This document shows positions 17,107 through 25,506 of a stretch of DNA of 64,000 nucleotides, one piece after another (the stretch's first letter is position 1; every line of letters begins with the position of its first letter). The DNA is from CAVRQM01 sp963723455 (GTDB taxonomy: Bacteria > Pseudomonadota > Alphaproteobacteria > Acetobacterales > Acetobacteraceae): assembly GCA_963723455.1 (NCBI GenBank), contig CAVRQM010000001.1, positions 1,302,001-1,366,000 on the forward strand. The letters run 5' to 3'. Under the pieces are notes generated by a model that had not been told where the DNA came from, did no database searches, and worked only from the letters and a program-made list of their open reading frames with translations. Made by a program: the position numbers and the translations under genes.

Positions 17107-17244
17107 CGTGCGTCCTCCGTACTGAGGAGCGCCTGTCGCTCGCCTGCATGACGGCCGGGCGGGCGGCGTTTCGACACGGCTTTGCGGAAAAGCCGCGCCG
17201 CGCCATAGATTGCTGCGCCGCGCCCGGCAGACTACACGGGGCGC

Positions 17245-18387
17245 ATGGACACGTCCCGGTACGACTGCATCGTGGTCGGTCGCGGCATCGTGGGGCTGGC
17301 GCACGCGCTGGCTGCCGCGAAGGCCGGGCTGCGCGTCGCGGTGATCGACCGCGAGACGCGTTCGGTCGGCGCCTCGGTGCGCAATTTCGGCTTCATCACC
17401 GTGACCGGCCAGCAGCAGGGCCTGACCTGGCGGCGGGCGATGCGCTCGCGCGATGTCTGGGCCGAGCTGGCGCCCGCATGCGGCATCGCGATCCACCAGC
17501 GCGGCCTGTTCATGTGCGCCCGCCGGCCCGAGGCGGCCTCGGTCGCCGAGGAGTTCGCGGCCGGGCCGATGGGCCGCGGCTGCCGCGTGCTGCGCGGCGG
17601 CGACATCCCGGACCCGGCAAGCAGGAACGTGCTGGCCGTGCTGCACAGCCCGCACGAGCTGCGCATGGAAAGCCGCGACGCCATCCCGCGCCTGGCCGCG
17701 CATCTGGCGGCGGCGCATGGCGTGGCGTTCCTGCCGCGCGCGACGGTGCTGGGGATCGAGACCGGGCGCGTCCACACCGCCGCCGGCGCGATTGCGGGCG
17801 AGCACATCGTCGTCTGTCCCGGACCCGACCTGACCGGCCTGTTCCCCGAGGAGGCGGTGCTGCGGGGCGTCACGCTGTGCAAGCTGCACATGCTGCGCCT
17901 GGCGTCCCCCGGGTTCGCGCTCGCCGCCCCGGTGATGAGCGACCTCGGCATGGTGCGCTATCTCGGCTATGCCGGCTGCCCCTCGCTGGGCGCATTGCGC
18001 GCCAGGTTGCAGGCCGAGCAGGCGGCGTGGCTCGCCGACGGCATCCATCTGATCGTGGCGCAGGGCGGCGACGGCTCGCTGGTGGTGGGCGACAGCCACC
18101 ATTACGACGACAGCCCGGACCCGTTCCAGCCCGCCGACGTGGACGACCGCATCCTGGCCGAGTTGTCGGCAGTGCTCGATCTGCCGCATCCCGAGGTGGT
18201 CGAACGCTGGACCGGCGCGTACCCGTCCGGGCCGGAGCCGGCGTTCATCGCGGCGCCGCTGCCGGGCGTGCGGCTGGTGCAGGTGACGAGCGGCACCGGC
18301 GCCAGCACCTCGTTCGCCATCGCCGAGGAGACCTTGGCCGGCCTGCTGGGGACCGCGCCGCCGCCGCACGCACAGGAGATCGCATGA
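17245..18387 (+). CDS. FAD-dependent oxidoreductase of aminophosphonate catabolism (TIGR03364-like)
   Basis: A 380-residue DAO-fold flavoprotein with the dinucleotide motif 'VVGRGIVGLAHALAAAKAG' at the N-terminus and 'GASVRNFGFITVTGQQ', a signature of the oxidoreductases found next to phosphonatase genes. The C-terminus 'SGTGASTSFAIAEETLAGL' fits the FAD-binding closure. phnX follows with an ATGA overlap. Related enzymes oxidise 2-aminoethylphosphonate or its N-methyl form to phosphonoacetaldehyde. No phnW transaminase is present here, so this enzyme may supply the aldehyde to PhnX. That role is inferred from context. Confidence 0.82.
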   Translation: MDTSRYDCIVVGRGIVGLAHALAAAKAGLRVAVIDRETRSVGASVRNFGFITVTGQQQGLTWRRAMRSRDVWAELAPACGIAIHQRGLFMCARRPEAASVAEEFAAGPMGRGCRVLRGGDIPDPASRNVLAVLHSPHELRMESRDAIPRLAAHLAAAHGVAFLPRATVLGIETGRVHTAAGAIAGEHIVVCPGPDLTGLFPEEAVLRGVTLCKLHMLRLASPGFALAAPVMSDLGMVRYLGYAGCPSLGALRARLQAEQAAWLADGIHLIVAQGGDGSLVVGDSHHYDDSPDPFQPADVDDRILAELSAVLDLPHPEVVERWTGAYPSGPEPAFIAAPLPGVRLVQVTSGTGASTSFAIAEETLAGLLGTAPPPHAQEIA

Positions 18388-19208
18388 CCGAGACGCCGCG
18401 CATCCAGGCCGTCATCCTAGACTGGGCCGGCACCGTCGTCGATTTCGGCAGCCGCGCGCCGATGGGGGCGTTCGTGCGCGCCTTCGCGCAGTTCGGCGTG
18501 GACATCGACGTGGCCGACGCGCGCGGCCCGATGGGCATGGCCAAGCGCGATCACATCCGCGCCGTGGGCGCAGCGCCGCGGGTTGCGGCGGCGTGGCGGG
18601 CGCGACACGGACGCGCGTTCGGCGACGCGGACGTGGACGCGATCTTCGAGGTGTTCGAGCCGCTGAACGTGGCCAGCGTGGTGGCGCACGCCGACTTCAT
18701 CCCCGGCGCTCTGGACGCCATTGCGGCGCTGCGCGCCCAGGGCGTGCGGATCGGCAGCACGACCGGCTACACCCGCCCGATCATGCAGCGCCTGCTGCCG
18801 GTGGCGGCGGCCGCCGGCTATGCGCCGGAGGTGGTGGTGTGCGCCGGCGACCTGCCGGCCGGGCGGCCGTCGCCGCTGATGATGTGGCATGCGATGGCGC
18901 AGATGGGCGTCTGGCCGGCGGCGAGCGTGGTCAAGGTCGATGATACGCCGGTCGGGATCGGCGAGGGTCGGGCGGCCGGCGCGTGGACCGTCGGCGTCGC
19001 GCTGACCGGCAACATCGCCGGCCTGTCGCCGGCCGAACTCGAGGCGCTGCCGCAGGCCGAACGGGCCGCGCTGCGAGCGCGCGCCACCGCCGAGATGCAG
19101 GCGGCCGGCGCGGATGCGGTCATCGATTCAGTGGCCGGGCTGCCAGCGGCAGTGGCCGCGCTGCAGGCGCGGCTGCAGCGCGGGGAGCGTCCGCCCGGCA
19201 TCGCGTGA
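18384..19208 (+). CDS. phnX: Phosphonoacetaldehyde hydrolase (phosphonatase)
   Basis: HAD-superfamily enzyme cleaving the C-P bond of phosphonoacetaldehyde to acetaldehyde and phosphate. The 274 residues carry the nucleophile motif 'LDWAGTVVD' (Asp13), the Schiff-base lysine in 'GPMGMAKRDHI' (Lys54), 'TTGYTRPIM' (HAD motif II region) and 'VKVDDTPVGIGEG' (motif IV). The ribosome site 'aggagat' lies inside the upstream gene, which it overlaps by ATGA. No phosphonate transporter is encoded nearby. Confidence 0.95.
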   Translation: MTETPRIQAVILDWAGTVVDFGSRAPMGAFVRAFAQFGVDIDVADARGPMGMAKRDHIRAVGAAPRVAAAWRARHGRAFGDADVDAIFEVFEPLNVASVVAHADFIPGALDAIAALRAQGVRIGSTTGYTRPIMQRLLPVAAAAGYAPEVVVCAGDLPAGRPSPLMMWHAMAQMGVWPAASVVKVDDTPVGIGEGRAAGAWTVGVALTGNIAGLSPAELEALPQAERAALRARATAEMQAAGADAVIDSVAGLPAAVAALQARLQRGERPPGIA

Positions 19209-19253
19209 CTGTGCGGCCGCAGCGGGCGCGCTCTTGGACAGGACGGTGTGACA

Positions 19254-21278
19254 ATGACCGCAATCCAGGCTTCGCCAGGCGCGCCGGAGCCGCTGGGCGT
19301 GACGCCGGACGGGTCGGGCGGCGCCAACGTCGCGATCCACGCGCCGTCGGCCGAGCAGGTCGAGCTATGCCGGTTCGATGCCGACGATCGCGAGGTCTCG
19401 CGCGCCGCATTGCCGGAGCGCACCGGCGGCGTGTGGCACGCGCATTTCTCCGACCTGCCGGACGGGACGCGCTACGGGCTTCGCGCGCATGGGCCATGGG
19501 CGCCGCATGACGGCCACCGCTTCAACCCGGCGAAGCTGCTGATCGACCCGCACGCGCTGGCGCTGGACCGCGTGCCGCGCCTGCACCCGTCGATGTTCGG
19601 CCACGCCGCCGGCGACCCGTCGGCCCGCGACGACGCCGACAGCGCCGGCTTCATGCCGAAAGCCATCGTGATGCGCGCGCCGCCCGCGCCGCCAGTCGCC
19701 CGGCCGGACGTGCCGTGGTCGCGCACGGTGATCTACGAACTGCATGTCCGCGGCTTCACCATGCGCCACCCGGACATTCCGCCGCCGATCCGCGGCACCT
19801 TCGCGGGCCTGGCGCACCCGGCGGCGATCGCGCACCTGACCGCGCTCGGCATCACCAGCGTCGAGATCATGCCCTGCGCGGCCTGGATCGAGGAGCGGCA
19901 TCTGGCGACGCTCGGCCTTACGAACTACTGGGGCTACAATCCCGTGGCCATGCTGGCGCCCGATCCGCGCCTGGCGCCCGGCGGCTGGGCGGAGGTGCAC
20001 GGCGCCGTGGCCGCGCTCGCCGCCGCCGGGATCGAGACGATCATCGACGTGGTGCTGAACCACACCGGCGAGGGCGACCAGCTCGGGCCGACGGTGTCGC
20101 TGCGCGGCCTGGACAATGCCGGCTATTACCGGCTGCGCCGTGACGATCCGGCGCTGTACGTGGACGACACCGGCTGCGGCAGCGCGCTGGCCTGCGACCG
20201 CCCGCATGTGGTCCGGCTGTGCATGGATGCGCTGCGCGCCTGGGCGGTGCTGGGCCGGGTGCATGGCTTCCGGTTCGATCTCGGCGTGACGCTGGGCCGG
20301 CGCGATGACGGCTTCGACGCCGCCGCGCCGCTGCTGACGGCGATTTCGCAGGACGTGCTGCTGCGCGACCTGAAGCTGATCGCCGAACCGTGGGATGTCG
20401 GTTCGGGCGGCTACCGACTCGGCGCGTTCCCCGGCCTGTGGGGCGAGTGGAACGATCGCTTCCGCGACGACGCGCGGCGCTTCTGGCGCGGCGATGCCGG
20501 GATGGTGGGCGGGCTCGCGACGCGGCTGGCCGGCTCGGCGGACGTGCTCGGCGGCCATCGCCGGCCGTCGCGCGGCATCAATTTCGTCACCGCGCATGAC
20601 GGCTTCACCCTGGCCGACCTGGTCAGCTACGAGCAGCGGCGCAACCAGGCGAATGGCGAGGACGGGCGCGACGGCGCAGCGGACAACCACGCGTGGAACA
20701 ACGGCGTGGAGGGGCCGAGCGACGATCCGGCGATCATCGCGGCGCGGCGGCGCGATCAGGCGGCGCTGCTGGCCACGGTCCTGTTCGCGCGCGGCACGCC
20801 GATGCTGGCCATGGGATCGGAGCTGGGGCACTCGCAGCAGGGCAACAACAACGCCTATTGCCAGGACGGCAAGCTGTCCTGGATCGACTGGGCGGCGGCG
20901 GACCACGACCTGCTGGCCGTGGCGGCGCGGCTGGTGCGCGCGCGGCTCGCGCATCCGGCGCTGCACGACGATCATTTCCTGACCGGAACCGCCGCGACGC
21001 CCGGCGATCCGCCCGATGCCGCATGGTTGCGCGCCGACGGCGGCGTGATGCAGCAAGCGGACTGGAACGATCCCCATGCCGGCGTTCTGGTGGCGGTGCT
21101 GACGCTGCCCGACGACCGGGTGGCGATCGCGTTCAACCGCGGCCCTGACGCGGTGGCGCTGGCGCTGCCGCCGCCGCGTGCCGGACGAGGCTGGGCGCTG
21201 GCGCACGGCCAGGCCGGCGCGCCGTCCGCGCCGGCCCGTTCGGTCACGCTGTTCGCCGAAACGCCCGCCGGGGGATAG
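19254..21278 (+). CDS. glgX: Glycogen debranching enzyme
   Basis: GH13 isoamylase-type enzyme hydrolysing alpha-1,6 branches. Residues 20-105 form the N-terminal CBM48-like beta domain. The barrel carries 'ELHVRGFTMRHPDI', 'DVVLNHTGEG' (region I), 'HGFRFDLGVTLGR' (region II, nucleophile Asp), 'KLIAEPWDVGSGGY' (region III, acid/base Glu) and 'FVTAHDGFTLADLV' (region IV). About 674 residues is normal. A GTG at 19248 is an alternative start two codons upstream. It is alone, without other glg genes, and its 3' end overlaps the convergent nrsF gene by about 35 bases. Confidence 0.93.
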   Translation: MTAIQASPGAPEPLGVTPDGSGGANVAIHAPSAEQVELCRFDADDREVSRAALPERTGGVWHAHFSDLPDGTRYGLRAHGPWAPHDGHRFNPAKLLIDPHALALDRVPRLHPSMFGHAAGDPSARDDADSAGFMPKAIVMRAPPAPPVARPDVPWSRTVIYELHVRGFTMRHPDIPPPIRGTFAGLAHPAAIAHLTALGITSVEIMPCAAWIEERHLATLGLTNYWGYNPVAMLAPDPRLAPGGWAEVHGAVAALAAAGIETIIDVVLNHTGEGDQLGPTVSLRGLDNAGYYRLRRDDPALYVDDTGCGSALACDRPHVVRLCMDALRAWAVLGRVHGFRFDLGVTLGRRDDGFDAAAPLLTAISQDVLLRDLKLIAEPWDVGSGGYRLGAFPGLWGEWNDRFRDDARRFWRGDAGMVGGLATRLAGSADVLGGHRRPSRGINFVTAHDGFTLADLVSYEQRRNQANGEDGRDGAADNHAWNNGVEGPSDDPAIIAARRRDQAALLATVLFARGTPMLAMGSELGHSQQGNNNAYCQDGKLSWIDWAAADHDLLAVAARLVRARLAHPALHDDHFLTGTAATPGDPPDAAWLRADGGVMQQADWNDPHAGVLVAVLTLPDDRVAIAFNRGPDAVALALPPPRAGRGWALAHGQAGAPSAPARSVTLFAETPAGG

Positions 21279-21933
21279 CCGCGACCAGCCGGCAGATCCC
21301 CACCACCAGCAGCACGGCCAGGATATGCACCACCAGATCCTCGATGCTCGCGTCGAACGGGTGAAAGAACCACAGCAGCGAGGCCGATGCGGCGGCCACC
21401 GCCAGCCCGGCCAGCCCGGCCACCAGCCCGGGGCGCAGCGGCCGCGCCCACCACAGCAGGGCGGCCAGCGGCACCGCCAACAGCGCGGAAAACTCCAGGA
21501 TGAACGGCAGGCATTCGGTGATGGCGTCATGGAACGTGGCCGGATGCACGATCAGCAGCGCGGTCGCGCGCAGGCAGCCCAGGCCGCTGGAGCCGAGCCA
21601 CAGCGCCGCCCCCGGCAGCGGCAGCCAGGCCCAGCGCCGCGAGCGGCCCGGAACGCTGACCATGCAGGCGGCCAGGGAGGCCAGCACGGCGGTCGCCACC
21701 GAACCGGCGACGGCCAGCCACATGTCGGTGAACGAGGCGACGCGCGCCGCCACCGCCGGCAGATCGGCGCGCGCCGCCAGCAGCGCCGCGACCGCCAGCA
21801 CCAGGGCCAGCCACGCGGCGGCCCGCAACGCCGGCGATGGCAGGCGCAACACCGGGCGCAGGCCGCCGGACAGCTGCTCGATCAGCTGCTCGGTCGAGAC
21901 ATCGGGCGCCGGGCGGGTCCCGGACTGGCTCAT
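21244..21933 (-). CDS. nrsF: NrsF-type anti-sigma factor (DUF1109)
   Basis: A 229-residue integral membrane protein with about six helices, beginning with a short cytosolic stretch 'TEQLIEQLSGGLRPVLRLPSP'. This matches DUF1109/NrsF proteins, which hold ECF sigma factors at the membrane and release them under oxidative, metal or hypochlorite stress. Conserved Cys residues occur in 'SLAACMVSVPG', 'GLGCLRAT', 'TECLPFI' and 'VGICRLV'; in the family paired cysteines are implicated in sensing. It overlaps the ECF sigma gene by ATGA. Confidence 0.87.
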   Translation of the reverse strand: MSQSGTRPAPDVSTEQLIEQLSGGLRPVLRLPSPALRAAAWLALVLAVAALLAARADLPAVAARVASFTDMWLAVAGSVATAVLASLAACMVSVPGRSRRWAWLPLPGAALWLGSSGLGCLRATALLIVHPATFHDAITECLPFILEFSALLAVPLAALLWWARPLRPGLVAGLAGLAVAAASASLLWFFHPFDASIEDLVVHILAVLLVVGICRLVAAIPRRAFRRTA

Positions 21934-22499
21934 GGCGCGGCCGCCAGGATCGCGCGCAGCGACTTGATCGCGCGATGCACGTTGACCTTGATCGCCCCTG
22001 CCGACTGTCCTGTGCGCGCCGACGCCTCGGCCACCGACAATTCTCCCAGTTTCACCAGCTCCAGCGCCTGCCGCTGCTTCGGCGGCAATTCGGTCATCGC
22101 CTGCCGCAGCCACGCGCGCAGCTCCGACGCCTCCACCCCGGCGTTCGCCGCGGGATCGGCAAAGGTTTCCAGAATGTCAGGAACCGCCGTCTCCTGGTTG
22201 CGGATCCGGCTGTCGCGCCGGTGCAGGTCGATCAGCCGGCGGTAGGCGATGCTGAGCAGCCACGGCACGAACGGCCGCCCCGGGTCATAGGTGTGGCGCA
22301 CCCGATGCAGGGTGAGCAACACGTCCTGCGCCAGATCCTCGGCGCCGGCGGCGTCCAGCCCGCGGCGGCGCGCCACGAAGCGAACGAACGGCGTGACCTC
22401 GGCCAGCAGACGGCGATACGCCGCTGCGTCGCCGTCCTGGGCCGCGGCCATCAGAAGCGACCACTGCGCGCGCTGCTCCGCCTGTCCCAACGTCGCCAC
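21930..22499 (-). CDS. ECF sigma factor paired with NrsF
   Basis: A 189-residue ECF sigma: region 2 'FVRRRGLDAAGAEDLAQDVLLTLHRVRHTYD' style sequence with 'PFVPWLLSIAYRRLIDLHRR', region 4 'LPPKQRQALELVKLGELSVAEASARTGQSAGAIKVNVHRA'. I prefer a GTG start at 22499 because the residues it adds ('LGQAEQRAQWSLL') resemble the family N-terminus and 'ccggagacacca' supplies a ribosome site; the ATG at 22451 is the alternative. It is divergent from the molybdo-enzyme operon (22584 on), the likely target. Confidence 0.88.
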   Translation of the reverse strand: MATLGQAEQRAQWSLLMAAAQDGDAAAYRRLLAEVTPFVRFVARRRGLDAAGAEDLAQDVLLTLHRVRHTYDPGRPFVPWLLSIAYRRLIDLHRRDSRIRNQETAVPDILETFADPAANAGVEASELRAWLRQAMTELPPKQRQALELVKLGELSVAEASARTGQSAGAIKVNVHRAIKSLRAILAAAP

Positions 22500-22583
22500 T
22501 GGTGTCTCCGGCCCCTTGTGCGAGTGTAACCTGCTGCGACGCCGGCGCGAACCCCGGCAGACCCGATGGGAGACGCCGATCCG

Positions 22584-23354
22584 ATGGCGCTGAGTCCGAT
22601 ACCGAGGCGCGATGTCCTGGCCCTGGCCGTCCTGGCAGCCCTGCCGGCCGCCCGCGCGCAGGCGGCGAGCATGACCGCGCCCGATGTCGTCGTGTACTGC
22701 GACACGACCCTGACGGCCGCGATGCGCGCCCTGGGTGCGGCGTTCCGTCGCCGCAGCAATGTCCCGGTGCGGGTGTTCGGCGGCCCCGGGCCGCAATCCC
22801 TGGCGCTGATCGCGCACGGCACGCGCAACGACGTGCTGGTGACGCGGGCGCGCTGGATGGACGATGGCGCGGCGCGGGGACTGGTCAAGGCCGCCACGCG
22901 CACCGGCGACTGGGGCGACCCGATCGTGCTGGCCGGGCGCGGCGGCGCGGCGCTTGCTGCCCTGCCCTCGGCGGCGGCGCTGTCCGGCATGCTGTCCGGC
23001 GCGAAGCTGGGCGTGATCGATCCGACCCGGCCGGGCGGGGCGGACGGCGTGGCGCTGGCCGGCCGGCTCGGCTGGCGGGCGGACCTGGCCGGCGCGATCG
23101 ACGGCCCCGGGGTGGCGTTCCTGGTCCGCACCGGCGCGGCCGGCGCCGGGCTGATGCCGCGCAGCGCGGCGCTGCAGCCGCCCGTGCTGTCGGTGCTGGC
23201 CACCGTGCCCGATGCGGTGGCGGCCCCGGACCACTACGCCGCGGCGATCAGCAAGAACGCATTGAGTCGCAACAGCGCCGCATTCGTGGCCTATCTGGCG
23301 ACGCCGGACGCGACGGCGATCCTGCGCGACTGCGGGCTGGAGGTGGTGCAATGA
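22584..23354 (+). CDS. ModA-like periplasmic substrate-binding protein
   Basis: A 256-residue exported protein: 'RRDVLALAVLAALPAARAQA' is a Tat- or Sec-type signal. The mature part has ModA/SBP_bac_11 features: 'DVVVYCDTTLTAAMRALGAAFRRRS', 'PVRVFGGPGPQSLALIAHGTRNDVLVT' and a terminal 'AFVAYLATPDATAILRDCGLEV'. No ModB/ModC follows. It is instead fused into an operon with a cytochrome b and a molybdopterin oxidoreductase through ATGA overlaps, so it may deliver or sense molybdate for that enzyme, or act as a dedicated periplasmic factor. The start at 22584 has 'gggagacg' upstream. Confidence 0.75.
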   Translation: MALSPIPRRDVLALAVLAALPAARAQAASMTAPDVVVYCDTTLTAAMRALGAAFRRRSNVPVRVFGGPGPQSLALIAHGTRNDVLVTRARWMDDGAARGLVKAATRTGDWGDPIVLAGRGGAALAALPSAAALSGMLSGAKLGVIDPTRPGGADGVALAGRLGWRADLAGAIDGPGVAFLVRTGAAGAGLMPRSAALQPPVLSVLATVPDAVAAPDHYAAAISKNALSRNSAAFVAYLATPDATAILRDCGLEVVQ

Positions 23355-24022
23355 GCGCCGGGGCGGACATGCTGGAGGTTCAGACGCACCCATTGCTGCG
23401 CCGGCTGGCGCACTGGACGCTGATGCTGGCGATCCTGATCATGGTCGGCAGCGGCTGGCGCATCTACAACAACGTGCCGATCTTCCCGTTCACCTTTCCG
23501 CTGTGGATCACGCTGGGCGGCCAGCCGGATCCGTCCTACGCGCAGCACAACGAATCCGGCACCGGCACGGCGATCGCCTGGCATTTCGCCGGCATGTGGC
23601 TGCTGCTGGCCGGCTTTGCGCTGTATCTGCTGCACAGCCTGCTGACCCGGCACCTGACGCGCGACCTGCTGCCGCTGTCGCCGCGCGCGTTCTGGCGCGA
23701 CTTCAGCGCCGCGGCGCGGTTCCGTCTGGCGCACCGGCTCGGCGAATACAACGCCGTGCAGAAGGTGTTTTACTGGGGCGTGCTGTTCGCCATCCTGATG
23801 ATGTTCCTCTCCGGCCTGGCGATCTGGAAGCCGGTGCAGCTGGCCCCCCTGGCCTGGGCGTTCGGCGGCTTCGACGTCGCCCGGGTGGTCCACTTCTTCT
23901 TCATGGCGGCGATCGTCGCCTTCGTGGCGGTGCATGTAACGCTGGTGGCGCTGGTGCCGAAGACGTTGGTGGCCATGACGCTGGGACGAGCGACCGCCGT
24001 GCCGCACGGAGACCACCGATGA
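23351..24022 (+). CDS. Cytochrome b561-type membrane subunit
   Basis: A 223-residue membrane protein with four helices. His residues in 'THPLLRRLAHWTLMLAILIMVGSGWRIY', 'AWHFAGMWLLLAGFALYLLHSLL' and 'VVHFFFMAAIVAFVAVHVTLVAL' are candidate ligands for two b hemes. The type is Ni/Fe-hydrogenase/formate dehydrogenase gamma-like cytochrome b561. It probably passes quinol electrons to the downstream molybdoprotein. ATGA overlaps on both sides and a strong ribosome site (ggaggtgg) show tight coupling. Confidence 0.88.
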   Translation: MSAGADMLEVQTHPLLRRLAHWTLMLAILIMVGSGWRIYNNVPIFPFTFPLWITLGGQPDPSYAQHNESGTGTAIAWHFAGMWLLLAGFALYLLHSLLTRHLTRDLLPLSPRAFWRDFSAAARFRLAHRLGEYNAVQKVFYWGVLFAILMMFLSGLAIWKPVQLAPLAWAFGGFDVARVVHFFFMAAIVAFVAVHVTLVALVPKTLVAMTLGRATAVPHGDHR

Positions 24023-24735
24023 GCGAGCTGTTGCGCGGATTGCCGCGGCGCGGGCTGCTGCGCAGCGGCTTCAGCCTGGGCGCGCTGACGCTGTTGAGCG
24101 GCTGCGACATCAGCAATTCCGACGCGGTGCAGCAGGCTTTGCATGCGGTGTCGCGCTGGAACGACCGCGTACAGGCGGCGCTGTTCAGTGACCAGACGCT
24201 CGCCGCGACATTCCCCGAATCCGCCGTGAAGGGCTACCGGTTCAACGCCTTCTTCGGGCCGCAGGACTCGCCGCGCATCGATGCCGCGAGCTACCGCCTG
24301 ACGCTGGCCGGGGCGATCGCCGACAAGCGGCCGTGGAGCGTCGATCAGCTGTACGCCTTGCCGCAGCAGAGCCAGGTGACCCGGCATGTCTGCGTCGAGG
24401 GCTGGAGCTATGTCGGCAAGTGGAGCGGCGCGCCGCTGCGCGCCTTCCTGGCGCGGATCGGCGCGGACACCACGCAGAAATATGTCGGGTTCGAGTGCGC
24501 CGATGGCTATTACGGCAGCATCGACATGGCGACCGCGCTGCATCCGCAGACGATCATGGCGTTCCGCCAGTCGGACAAGATCCTACCGGTCGAGCACGGA
24601 TTTCCCTTCAAGGTGCGGATGCCGACCAAGCTCGGTTTCAAGAACCCGAAATGGGTGACGACGATGTACGTCACCAACCGGCCGACCGGCGGGTTCTGGG
24701 AGGATCGCGGTTATAACTGGTTCAGCGGGTCGTAG
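24019..24735 (+). CDS. Molybdopterin-dependent oxidoreductase (sulfite-oxidase fold), exported
   Basis: A 238-residue protein with 'RRGLLRSGFSLGALTLLSGCD': a twin-arginine signal that also contains a lipobox-like LLSGC. The mature part has the Mo-pterin fold of YedY/MsrP: 'YRLTLAGAIADKRPWSVDQLYALPQ', then 'RHVCVEGWSYVGKWSGAPL', in which the Cys of VCVEGW is the molybdenum ligand. Substrate unknown; family members reduce methionine sulfoxide, nitrate or sulfur oxides. With the cytochrome b partner it resembles MsrPQ in logic, though that membrane partner is of a different family. Confidence 0.88.
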   Translation: MSELLRGLPRRGLLRSGFSLGALTLLSGCDISNSDAVQQALHAVSRWNDRVQAALFSDQTLAATFPESAVKGYRFNAFFGPQDSPRIDAASYRLTLAGAIADKRPWSVDQLYALPQQSQVTRHVCVEGWSYVGKWSGAPLRAFLARIGADTTQKYVGFECADGYYGSIDMATALHPQTIMAFRQSDKILPVEHGFPFKVRMPTKLGFKNPKWVTTMYVTNRPTGGFWEDRGYNWFSGS

Positions 24736-24738
24736 CGC

Positions 24739-25506
24739 ATGAGTCTGTCCGACCGCTGCGCGATCGCGGTGATGGCCAAAGCGCCGCAGCCCGGCCGCGT
24801 CAAGACCCGGCTGGTGCCGCCGCTGACCCCCGATCAAGCGATGCGGATGAGCGCCGCGTTCCTGCGCGACATCACCGAGAACATCGCGCTTGCCGGCCGC
24901 GCGGCGCCGATCGACGGCTGGATCGCCTATGCGCCGGACGGCGATGCCGGATTGTTCGGGGGGCTGCTGGCCCCCGGCACGCAGCTGCTGCTGGCCGACG
25001 GCAGCGCGCCGGACGGCGAGCCGCCGATGCCGGTCGGCGTCGAGGGGTTCGGGCGTTGTCTGCTGCAGGCGACCCGCGATCTGCTGGCGCTGGGCTACCG
25101 TGCCGCCTGCGTGCTGAACGCCGACAGCCCGACCCTGCCGACCAGCCTCCTCGTGCGGTTGGCAAGCGAGCTGCTGGCCCCGGGCGAGCGGGTGGTGCTG
25201 GGGCCGGCCGAGGATGGCGGCTACTACGTGTTGGGGATGCAGTCGGCGCATGCGCGGCTGTTCTCCGGCATCGCCTGGAGCACCGAGTTCGTGGCCGACC
25301 AGACGCGCGACCGCGCGCGCGCATCGGGGTTGGAACTGGTCGAGCTGCCCGACTGGTATGACGTGGATGACCGCGAGGCGCTCGGCCGGCTGCTGCGCGA
25401 ATTGGCTGCGCCGTGCGCCGGCGCGCTGGCGCCGTATGCCGCGCCGGCGACCGCCGCCTGTGTGCAACGCCTGCGGCTGGACCATGCCGGCGCGACGCCG
25501 GTTTGA
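24739..25506 (+). CDS. TIGR04282/DUF2064 family glycosyltransferase-like protein
   Basis: A 255-residue GT-A/nucleotidyltransferase-like protein: 'AIAVMAKAPQPGRVKTRLVPPLTP' (family hallmark), 'CVLNADSPTLPTSLL' with the Asp pair for the metal-nucleotide, and 'VVLGPAEDGGYYVLGM'. Members are annotated near arsenosugar or related glycan genes, but their chemistry is poorly known. It starts 3 bases after the molybdoprotein ends and its stop overlaps the next gene, so it could be transcribed with either set. Confidence 0.86.
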   Translation: MSLSDRCAIAVMAKAPQPGRVKTRLVPPLTPDQAMRMSAAFLRDITENIALAGRAAPIDGWIAYAPDGDAGLFGGLLAPGTQLLLADGSAPDGEPPMPVGVEGFGRCLLQATRDLLALGYRAACVLNADSPTLPTSLLVRLASELLAPGERVVLGPAEDGGYYVLGMQSAHARLFSGIAWSTEFVADQTRDRARASGLELVELPDWYDVDDREALGRLLRELAAPCAGALAPYAAPATAACVQRLRLDHAGATPV

